A DNA stretch of 64,000 bases from CAZUGA01 sp964619885 (GTDB lineage Bacteria; Pseudomonadota; Gammaproteobacteria; Methylococcales; UBA1147): contig CAZUGA010000021.1 in NCBI GenBank assembly GCA_964619885.1, positions 9,474 through 73,473 on the forward strand, in the 5' to 3' direction. The translations under genes and the position numbers were made by a program. Numbering within the stretch: position 1 is the stretch's first letter; every line of letters begins with the position of its first letter. A model generated the notes under the pieces. The model saw only the letters and a program-made list of their open reading frames with translations. It searched no databases and was not told the origin of the DNA. Below, one piece after another: positions 53,212 through 60,453 of the stretch.

Positions 53212-54954
53212 TTAAGGCAGTTTAGGCGCAATGGATAATTCGATATCGGCGATATGTCTGACTAACTTTTCGTGGTGCTTTGAATCTTTTCGAACGTAAA
53301 TGTAATGGGTGAATCCATTGTCACCTACGGGATATGGCATTTCGCGTATCAATTTCCAGTTGTCGCGTAATTCTCTCATGCGGTAATGCAAGGCTTCGGA
53401 CCGTTCCTGTTTACTTAGGTTTCCGTAACTTCTCTTGTAGGGGCCGCTGGTAATCGGTCCGAGCAAAATTGTTTTCGCATATTGACTGTCCAATCTAGGG
53501 TCGTTCTGGTAGCTGCTGCTGTTGTCGGTTGCCGGGGGCGTTGGTCCTATGTAAACGTCGGCCTGCTGGCTCCAAAGGTATTCTTCCCTTTGCATTGCTG
53601 TTAGTTTCTCTCTGCCACTCAAGTAGTTGTCGGTTAAGCCAACCGGGTCAATATGACGAAATTCAGAAAAGAAAGAAACCACGCCCGCAGAGTCAAAAAT
53701 GAGTGTCGCGTCATTCTTCAGGCCAGTTTCTCGCAGTGCGAATCCCATCGGCATATAGTGCTGTTCGTTCATGATCTTGGACCAAGGGAAGAACATTGCG
53801 GTGGTCCTGGTCTCGATTGCAAACACTACGATTATCATCGCGCAAAAAAGGCCCTTTGCGATCTTTGCCGGAATAAAAGAAACTCTGTGTTCCAATATCT
53901 CGGCAGAAAACCCAGCGGATAGAATCATAGAAACAAACAGCAACAGCCCGAAATATGCTGGATATTCAAAACGGTTGGCGTAACAAACTTCATGTATCGT
54001 TGTCGCGAAATAAGCCAAAAATACTAATGATGGAAGTAAGGCGATAGCGAGTATCAGTCTATTTTCGAGCTTTGAAAGCCAGATTTTTAATTTCTCAAAG
54101 TCGGTCGCGTACAAAAATAGTAAAATGGGTATGCCGGTGTATTTAAAAAATAGTCTAAAAAATTCAACTATATCATGTAAGCCTGCAAGTCCGAGATCGC
54201 CGGATTTTATATAAAAAGTGTTGGGTAAGATGTATCCGTAATATTGGTATTTCCACGCGAAATAGACCAATCCAATGGCTAGCAAAACAGCGTAGGCAAG
54301 AACGGTATTGATAAGCTGAATGGTATCGCCCCGGCGATATTGCAGCAAAGCTACAACGAATAATATGCCGCACTCGGCGATTAGAAAGAAAAACGCATCG
54401 GGTCTTGCCCACAGGGACAGCAGACCAATTACCGCCCAAGATATCGCTGTTTTTTTTGATGGAGAGACGATTAAAAGGCATGTGGCTAGTTGTGATAGTG
54501 CGACCAAGGCCATAAATACAACGGTTTCCATGCCCGCGGTGATATGAATTGCAGTTCTACCGTCAAGCAGAAAAATTCCTAACAGGACAAGTGCTGGTGC
54601 CGGTAATTGCCCCAAGAATCGTTTGTGAAACCAAATAAAACAAATCACAACCACAACTAGGCCTAGGATGCTCAACAACACAGCATTTGTGGATAACGGA
54701 ATACCTAGAAGTTTTCCCAGTGAAAGTAAAATGATGTGCAATAAAGACGTAAAACCTTCAGCGGGAGGCTCACCAATGTTCCAGGTCAATCCATCGCCAT
54801 TGGTTAAATGTTGTGCATAGCGGAAAGTTATGAATGTGTCTTCAACGAAATGGCCACCAATAGCGAAGCTACGGCGTATCAGATAATAAAGACCGATTGT
54901 TAGGGTTGCCAGACCTGCGATTTCGTACCAGCTTAGGTTTTTTAGCTTATTCAT
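53212..54954 (-). CDS. GT-C-like membrane glycosyltransferase, candidate D-arabinofuranosyltransferase
   Basis: A 580-residue protein with about ten to eleven helices and a C-terminal soluble domain (about residues 400-580). The first extracytoplasmic loop contains VEDTFITFRYAQHLTNGDGLTWN followed by PAEGFTS (shown in part, about residues 37-71). This resembles the AftB-type and related GT-C proteins that use lipid-linked arabinofuranose (DDAFISFRYA..L..G.GLVYN..E.VEGYTN). The E-D pair is the candidate catalytic acid region. It is the last gene of the nine-gene minus-strand operon and lies beside the arabinose-donor genes. Substrate assignment is inference. Confidence 0.82.
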   Translation of the reverse strand: MNKLKNLSWYEIAGLATLTIGLYYLIRRSFAIGGHFVEDTFITFRYAQHLTNGDGLTWNIGEPPAEGFTSLLHIILLSLGKLLGIPLSTNAVLLSILGLVVVVICFIWFHKRFLGQLPAPALVLLGIFLLDGRTAIHITAGMETVVFMALVALSQLATCLLIVSPSKKTAISWAVIGLLSLWARPDAFFFLIAECGILFVVALLQYRRGDTIQLINTVLAYAVLLAIGLVYFAWKYQYYGYILPNTFYIKSGDLGLAGLHDIVEFFRLFFKYTGIPILLFLYATDFEKLKIWLSKLENRLILAIALLPSLVFLAYFATTIHEVCYANRFEYPAYFGLLLFVSMILSAGFSAEILEHRVSFIPAKIAKGLFCAMIIVVFAIETRTTAMFFPWSKIMNEQHYMPMGFALRETGLKNDATLIFDSAGVVSFFSEFRHIDPVGLTDNYLSGREKLTAMQREEYLWSQQADVYIGPTPPATDNSSSYQNDPRLDSQYAKTILLGPITSGPYKRSYGNLSKQERSEALHYRMRELRDNWKLIREMPYPVGDNGFTHYIYVRKDSKHHEKLVRHIADIELSIAPKLP

Positions 54955-55891
54955 AGTATTGGAGGTTAGAGGGAGTGCTTAACCATTTAACGGTTTGTTT
55001 CAGACCATCCGCGAGAGTCATTTTGGGTCGCCAATTGGTTGCATTGATGAGTTGATTAGGTTGGCCAACCCACTTGTTGGTGTCCCATTTTCTTTTTTCC
55101 ATGGAACCCCATTCTGGTTCTTGGCCGATCGACAATAGTTTTCGGGTAATGTCGACAATATCCTTAAGCTTAGTTTCTATACCCGTGCATACGTTATATA
55201 CCGCATCGTATGGTAATCCTTGGGTCGTCGCAACGCTTAGAAATGCATCTTCGACATCTTGGGTATGGATATAATCTCGGGCCGTTTCAGGATTGACTAA
55301 AGGTGGCAATTTGCCGTCCATACCCTTTCTGATAAGCGTTGGCACGAGTCGGGTTGGTTCTTCCCAAGGCCCGTAAACCGAATAGAGTCTGAGTGTGTGA
55401 ATTCTTTGTGAATTCGATCGTGCGGCTAACCCACACCAGAGTGCTGCTGACAATTTTGACCACGAGTAGGCGCTATTGGGAAGCGGAAGTTCGTCCTCGG
55501 TCGGTGCATGATCTTGAAATCCGTACTCGGATGAGGATCCTGCGTTAAGGAAAACTTCAAAACCGGTTTTGAGGCAAGCTTCAAGTAGATTATAAGTCCC
55601 AAAAATATTAGTGTTTGCTATCTCGTGGAAATTTTCCTGATAAGAATAGGCGCCATAAGCAGCCAAATGGAAAACATAATCCGGCCGAGCCAGACGGACT
55701 ATCGATTCCAATTTATCTATGTCGCTTAGGTCGACCCGGTGGATTGTAAGGTCGTTTGAAATATCCTCTATGCGCCAGGGCTTGTGTTCGGGTCTAAGTA
55801 TACTATGTACTTCATAACCATCGTTCAACAAGCGCCTGGCCAGATTCGCCCCGACAAAGCCGGAGGCACCGGTCAGCAAAGCGCGTTTCAT
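54947..55891 (-). CDS. NAD-dependent sugar epimerase/dehydratase family protein
   Basis: A 314-residue extended SDR. Nucleotide site GASGFVG (residues 8-14), then VFHLAAYGAYS and LNAGSSSEYGFQD, and the catalytic Y142-x-x-x-K146 in AYSWSKLSAALW. It most resembles nucleotide-sugar 4-epimerases/4-reductases such as CDP-abequose synthase, but motifs do not fix the substrate. It could reduce the 4-keto group of the C-methylated CDP sugar made by the nearby RfbF-RfbG-methyltransferase set; that is inference. It overlaps the GT-C gene by 8 bases and lies 9 bases after the sulfotransferase gene. Confidence 0.86.
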   Translation of the reverse strand: MKRALLTGASGFVGANLARRLLNDGYEVHSILRPEHKPWRIEDISNDLTIHRVDLSDIDKLESIVRLARPDYVFHLAAYGAYSYQENFHEIANTNIFGTYNLLEACLKTGFEVFLNAGSSSEYGFQDHAPTEDELPLPNSAYSWSKLSAALWCGLAARSNSQRIHTLRLYSVYGPWEEPTRLVPTLIRKGMDGKLPPLVNPETARDYIHTQDVEDAFLSVATTQGLPYDAVYNVCTGIETKLKDIVDITRKLLSIGQEPEWGSMEKRKWDTNKWVGQPNQLINATNWRPKMTLADGLKQTVKWLSTPSNLQYYE

Positions 55892-55900
55892 TTGTGATTG

Positions 55901-56824
55901 TTACAGAAAACTTTTGTAATCCAACGCATCTAGATACGGAGCTGCCCACTGACGAATTTCTGCTTTTTCAGCATCGTTCAATTCGTTGGCGGTATCTCGG
56001 TTTGCCTCTGGCGTAGGGATTCGAATGGTACCCCAAGGGAATACTTCTTTTAGTGGTTCGCTATTCCACGAAATTTGGCCCAATGTCGGTGAACGATCCA
56101 ATCCAATCTTATCGCAAAAATCACCCAACACACGTTCCGGGTTGGCCATGGTATCTTCTGTACGAATGATATGGAATCTATCCGGATACTTTTGTTTGAA
56201 TGTGAGCGCGTAATATTGATTCAACGTCCAACCCAACATGTAGCCAGCCAGCGGCATGGGAACGGGTCTTTTTTTAGTATCCGCATAGGCTGACCAAGGA
56301 TTCCGTACGATGTGTAGAACATGGGCATTGGGAAGGTCGTCCAATATCTTGTCACCGTCGATTCCGATAATCGGACTGTAGCCAACGTAATGTGATTGTT
56401 CGTCGGTGCGGTTAAAATTTTTCCAAGCTTCGAATGTAGCTTTGTAAAACGCGGCAACATTGTTGGCTCTGCTACGACCAGACTCTTGGATCATTGCTTG
56501 ATAAATGTCGCAACGTTCGTCATCCGAAAGATCAAATTCCCAATGACGGAATTTACTCACATTAGGGGTTCTGGAACGGACCTTACCCTCTTCGTCGATA
56601 ATTGCCTTGTAGTCTTGGTATGGGGTTGCGTCCAGCGCGAAAACCGGCCAACGATATTTTACCGGAAACGTGGAGCTCAGATAGTCGTTTACAAGTCGGG
56701 TGCCGGGTTGCGATTCAAATGGATAAACCCGCATTTGTGGATGCCCATCGAGAAAACGATGCGTAGTATTTCCGCCATTTTCATACATGGCGCCTATCAT
56801 AATAAAGTTAAAATTATCGGCCAT
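55901..56824 (-). CDS. Sulfotransferase-family protein with an altered P-loop
   Basis: A 307-residue protein with the cytosolic-type sulfotransferase layout. The 3'-phosphate-binding element is clear: HVLHIVRNPWSAYADTKK (R174 and S178). The 5'-phosphosulfate loop, normally GxxRSGTT near the N-terminus, reads GAMYENGGNTTHRFLDGHP (residues 11-29), with the basic residue absent and an E-N-G-G-N insertion. Family role: transfer of sulfate from PAPS to a hydroxyl or amine. It sits between a DUF4915 gene (2 bases) and an epimerase gene (9 bases). No PAPS-synthesis gene is in the window. Activity on PAPS is therefore not certain. Confidence 0.8.
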   Translation of the reverse strand: MADNFNFIMIGAMYENGGNTTHRFLDGHPQMRVYPFESQPGTRLVNDYLSSTFPVKYRWPVFALDATPYQDYKAIIDEEGKVRSRTPNVSKFRHWEFDLSDDERCDIYQAMIQESGRSRANNVAAFYKATFEAWKNFNRTDEQSHYVGYSPIIGIDGDKILDDLPNAHVLHIVRNPWSAYADTKKRPVPMPLAGYMLGWTLNQYYALTFKQKYPDRFHIIRTEDTMANPERVLGDFCDKIGLDRSPTLGQISWNSEPLKEVFPWGTIRIPTPEANRDTANELNDAEKAEIRQWAAPYLDALDYKSFL

Positions 56825-56826
56825 TT

Positions 56827-58005
56827 TTAGTTCCGTTGGTTAGGGTTGAACGCATAGAAAAACTCCTTTATTTGCCTAGAGTTGGCAAGTCGGTGATTAT
56901 AGGGGTAAGGTAAACCGCCCACAAGATTGGAAGGAATTGCTTCGATCGCAAAAATCTGATTTCCGTTTGGCCAACGTAAGGCACCTTCAATCTGTCCGTT
57001 ATTAAGATTTACCAAATGAATCCCACAAACACTTTTTTCCACTTCGAGTCCCGGCGCGTATTGGCTAAATCGTGGAATTACACGTGAGGTTCCGACTATT
57101 GCAATATTGCCGCTGAAGCACAGACCTCGGGTCCACCCGGGAAGATTACAGGCTGTAAACAGCTTGCCATTGCTGACCCCGCAGAGTTCACCCATGCCGC
57201 TGTTGTCCACGTACAAGACCTTGTTGTGCATTCTTGCTGAGTGTGGCCGAGTCAATCCCCCGACCATCGGTTCCCGTGTTTTGGCGGAAAAGAGTACACC
57301 GCGTTCTTTAACCGGGAAATTTTTGTGCCCTGGTCTGCGGTGCCCAATTTTTTCTGCCGAAGCCGAAAAGAAACAAGAATTTAAACTAGATCCACCGGAA
57401 ATCGAGTTAAGCTGTAAGTAGTTTAGTGCAAAATCGGGACCGACGGGGGTATCGATGCATTTCGGCCACCAAATCCTTTTGAAGCCTCCACCAGGCGGCA
57501 ATTCAACGATCGCGTTGTGCCCAACAGCGTTCGCATACAATTTATTCTTGATTATTGCCAAGTCGTGAATATACAGGCTGCCTGGAAGTATACTCGTTCG
57601 CATCGGACTCAGGATATTTGCGTGGCGTTGCTTCGACGCAATATCCTTTCTATCGATATAGTCGTCGCAGCAACCAAACTCGACGATTTGATTAGGATTG
57701 CGTGTAGACGCGACGAACATCTTCTTGGTTGAAGGACTCCAAGCGATGCCGGATGGGTGAGGCATCGGCAAATAGGATATGTTTAATTTATCGCCGTCGG
57801 AAGCCACCGCCATCAGGATATGTTCGTATTCGCGCGTAAGGATCAACGTGACGCCGAGCTCACCCAATAATCGAATGAAATTACCCTCTACACTGTGAGA
57901 AAGTAATTTTTCGATTTCGGGTTTATAGGCAGGAATAGAAAAAAGTGCTTCTGCCGGGTCTCGCATTTCCTGGCTATGCTGTTCCCAAAGTTCGGATGCT
58001 TCCAT
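56827..58005 (-). CDS. DUF4915 / TIGR03032-type protein
   Basis: A 392-residue soluble protein that looks like a beta-propeller: repeats with WSPSTKKMFVASTRNPNQIV (about residue 85), IHDLAIIKNKLYANAVGHNAIVEL, SGMGELCGVSNGKLF and the Trp-rich PGWTRGLCFSGNIAIVGTSRVIPRF. This pattern belongs to DUF4915 proteins, which have no established function but occur in glycan and sulfotransferase contexts. The ATG at 58005 leaves one base after the GT2 stop; a GTG at 58065 is the alternative. Tight coupling to the GT2 and sulfotransferase genes suggests it acts on the same product. Confidence 0.8.
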   Translation of the reverse strand: MEASELWEQHSQEMRDPAEALFSIPAYKPEIEKLLSHSVEGNFIRLLGELGVTLILTREYEHILMAVASDGDKLNISYLPMPHPSGIAWSPSTKKMFVASTRNPNQIVEFGCCDDYIDRKDIASKQRHANILSPMRTSILPGSLYIHDLAIIKNKLYANAVGHNAIVELPPGGGFKRIWWPKCIDTPVGPDFALNYLQLNSISGGSSLNSCFFSASAEKIGHRRPGHKNFPVKERGVLFSAKTREPMVGGLTRPHSARMHNKVLYVDNSGMGELCGVSNGKLFTACNLPGWTRGLCFSGNIAIVGTSRVIPRFSQYAPGLEVEKSVCGIHLVNLNNGQIEGALRWPNGNQIFAIEAIPSNLVGGLPYPYNHRLANSRQIKEFFYAFNPNQRN

Positions 58006-58006
58006 C

Positions 58007-58720
58007 CTAGGGTTTTCCGTCTCCGTGGAATTTGCTGATCCAATTTCGCCGCATGTTCGCTGCACCCCAATACATTTTGTATGCCGATTTCCAGTTGGTT
58101 GTCGATTTTCCGCCGTGCCGGACGGCTGAGAAAATTGGGAGTTCTAGAATCGTATAGCCAAATTTTCTACAAACCACGTTGAATTCCAGATCGATCATAT
58201 CGTCGTCTGATTTTAATTCGAGTAGGGTCGAGCAATGACGGGGAAAGATTTTTGGTGTTCCGTTGATATCCCAATATGACAAGTCGAACAACGCCCGGCA
58301 TTGCAGATTGTATATTAGTGATCCAAGACGTCTGACGAAGCTCTCGCGAATTTTGCGGTTGGCTTTGATAATGGTGTCTGGGTTTGCCACCGAATAAAGT
58401 ACCGATAATTGCAATTCTTGGGGGGTGGTTCTCGCCGAGTTCGTATAGCAGATTGACTTGCCTCGCGCCTCGGCAATACCGTTACGAACGGCACGCCCCC
58501 AACCTGGTGGCGACGAGGTGGACCATCGAACTTCCGGATAATCTTCGGTTAGATTTTGACAGACCGTTTCAGAATTGTCTTTGTTTCCGTTGACCAGTAA
58601 ATCTATTTCAAAAGTAATAGGAATCTTGCGTAGTACTTCGATATACGATTTTACGATAGATTCGATGTGATCGGCTTGGTTGTATACCGGGAGAATAATT
58701 GATATATCGGGTGTGCTCAT
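58007..58720 (-). CDS. Family 2 glycosyltransferase
   Basis: A 237-residue GT-A fold enzyme: SIILPVYNQADHIESIV, LLVNGNKDNSETVC (nucleotide site), a region with GWGRAVRNGIAEARGKSICYTNSARTTP where the metal-binding acidic motif usually sits, INGTPKIF and LLELKSDDDMIDLEFNVVCRKFGY. The usual DxD is replaced by TNSART-like sequence, so metal binding may be unusual. The ATG at 58720 overlaps the transketolase stop as ATGA. It resembles the enzyme at 45918 (VNGSPKML versus INGTPKIF). Sugar donor and acceptor are unknown. Confidence 0.84.
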   Translation of the reverse strand: MSTPDISIILPVYNQADHIESIVKSYIEVLRKIPITFEIDLLVNGNKDNSETVCQNLTEDYPEVRWSTSSPPGWGRAVRNGIAEARGKSICYTNSARTTPQELQLSVLYSVANPDTIIKANRKIRESFVRRLGSLIYNLQCRALFDLSYWDINGTPKIFPRHCSTLLELKSDDDMIDLEFNVVCRKFGYTILELPIFSAVRHGGKSTTNWKSAYKMYWGAANMRRNWISKFHGDGKP

Positions 58721-59643
58721 TTGTGCTGGCTCAACCATGAGTGTATTTGTTTGCAAAGAGAATCGCTGTCTAAACCTGAACGATTAATCATATACCCGTA
58801 ACCCCCGGTGCTTTCTGTGCCCATGTCCTGGATACCGAAGCGTTTAAGGACGCAAGCTAAAGAAGATTCAGATAGGACTTCTGCGACCGCAGAGCCGAGG
58901 CCTCCGGTCACCAGGTGACCTTCGACAGTACATACCAAGGAAAACTTCTTCAATTCATTGAGTAACGCATCTATTGGAAGAGGATTGATTTGGCTGACTA
59001 TCGATACTTGAGCGTTAATACCCATTTCGGTCAGTTTGATCGCTGTATCTACGGTTTCTGTCGATATACTGCCCATGCTCAATAACAAAACATCGGACCC
59101 TTCGGTTACTGTATTGATCTTTCCCAATTCGAATTTCCCGTCCAAGCCAGGTACTTCGAAATTTTCAAATTTTCCGACACGATAGTATGCCGGGCCAGGT
59201 CGATCCCAGCACTGACTTAGTGTTGACCTCAATTGTTTGGCATCGGCTGGAGTATATATTTCCATATTCGGATAGTGCCGGAATACCGCGACGTCTTCCA
59301 ATCCATGGTGTGTCGGTCCCGCCGGTCCGTATTCCAAGCCCCCGCCAACACCTACAATTCTTACCGGTAGGTTGTGTAATATGGGTCCATTGCGTATAAA
59401 TTCGTAAGGTCGTAGCGTTGCAAAAGTTACGATCGAGTATACAAAAGGAATATAGCCCGCTTCTGCCAATCCGGTCGCTATTCCAACCATATTCTGCTCG
59501 GCAACGCCGATGTTATAGAAGCGGTCGGGATATTGTTCTTGAAAAGGTTCAATAACCGTATAACCCAGATCCCCAGTGAGTAAAACTACCCTCGGGTCCT
59601 GTTTCGCAAGGCTGAGCAATGTTTCTACCAGAGCCTTTCTCAT
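58717..59643 (-). CDS. Transketolase, C-terminal (pyrimidine-binding) subunit
   Basis: A 308-residue split-transketolase half containing the pyrimidine-binding domain and the C-terminal domain. Features: VLLTGDLGYTVIEPFQEQYPDRFYNIGVAEQNMVGIATGLAEAGYIP (shown in part) with the catalytic ThDP-contact glutamate (AEQ, about residue 47), THHGLEDVAVFRHYPNM, and the C-terminal GHLVTGGLGSAVAEVL. The N-terminal half is encoded just upstream (59650), 6 bases away. Together they should form one ThDP enzyme that moves two-carbon ketol units. Placement in a glycan operon is unusual. Confidence 0.93.
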   Translation of the reverse strand: MRKALVETLLSLAKQDPRVVLLTGDLGYTVIEPFQEQYPDRFYNIGVAEQNMVGIATGLAEAGYIPFVYSIVTFATLRPYEFIRNGPILHNLPVRIVGVGGGLEYGPAGPTHHGLEDVAVFRHYPNMEIYTPADAKQLRSTLSQCWDRPGPAYYRVGKFENFEVPGLDGKFELGKINTVTEGSDVLLLSMGSISTETVDTAIKLTEMGINAQVSIVSQINPLPIDALLNELKKFSLVCTVEGHLVTGGLGSAVAEVLSESSLACVLKRFGIQDMGTESTGGYGYMINRSGLDSDSLCKQIHSWLSQHK

Positions 59644-59649
59644 GTCAGA

Positions 59650-60453
59650 TCACCCAATTTCATTGATTGCTTTTTGATATTCTTCATCGGACATTGGCCA
59701 ATAGTGCCATTTCAATTGGTTTTCCATATAAGATACGCCCTTACCAAAAGTTGTATTGGCCAGAATCAGCGAGGGTTTACCAACGCTTTCGGCCATCAAA
59801 TTCTGTAAAAGTAACGATTCGTCATGCCCATCTATTTCACAACAATTCCAGCCGAAGTTTTGCCATCGGTCGACCATATGATCATTGTTGATTATTTCTT
59901 CCGTATTGCCCATCGCTTGTTGACCATTCCAATCAACAATCGCGACCAGGTTATCCAAGCCATGGTGTGCAGCGAACATGGATGCTTCCCAAACGGAACC
60001 TTCATTCAGTTCGGCGTCGCTTAACAGCACATAGGTTCGACGATCAGATTTTTGCATTTTCGCTGCCAATGCCGCGCCGGTACCCATAGAAAGACCCTGC
60101 CCCAGCGATCCCGTAGAAAAATCTATATATTTCAGGCTGGTTTCTGGATGGACTCCCAACAACGAATTGTCAGCGCAATAGGTGTCGAGTTGATCCGATG
60201 TAATCCAGCCCTTCAGATAAAATGCGCAATACAAGGTCAGCGCTGCGTGACCTTTGGATAAAACGAACCTATCGCGCTCATTAATTAGGTTATGGTTTGT
60301 GCGCAGTACCTGAGAGTAAAGTACCGCAATAATATCGGCAATTGATAGCGATGAACCAATATGACCTACATTGGCCCGTTTTGATTGATCGATGATCAAT
60401 CGCCGGATCGCACTACCGTTTACCGGGGGTAAATTTTCCGCGGAATATGTCAC
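59650..60453 (-). CDS. Transketolase, N-terminal (ThDP pyrophosphate-binding) subunit
   Basis: A 267-residue half with the ThDP pyrophosphate domain: GHIGSSLSIADIIAVLY, RDRFVLSKGHAALTLYCAFYL, STGSLGQGLSMGTGAALAAK and the metal/ThDP motif SDAELNEGSVWEASMFAAHHGLDNLVAIVDWNGQQ (shown in part; the GD-x25-NN type motif reads SDAEL...DWNGQ). It is complete for a split transketolase. It ends 6 bases before the C-terminal half gene, and begins exactly at the end of the GT-C gene. A dedicated pentose-phosphate supply for ribose-5-phosphate, and so PRPP, is one explanation; this is inference. Confidence 0.93.
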   Translation of the reverse strand: MTYSAENLPPVNGSAIRRLIIDQSKRANVGHIGSSLSIADIIAVLYSQVLRTNHNLINERDRFVLSKGHAALTLYCAFYLKGWITSDQLDTYCADNSLLGVHPETSLKYIDFSTGSLGQGLSMGTGAALAAKMQKSDRRTYVLLSDAELNEGSVWEASMFAAHHGLDNLVAIVDWNGQQAMGNTEEIINNDHMVDRWQNFGWNCCEIDGHDESLLLQNLMAESVGKPSLILANTTFGKGVSYMENQLKWHYWPMSDEEYQKAINEIG

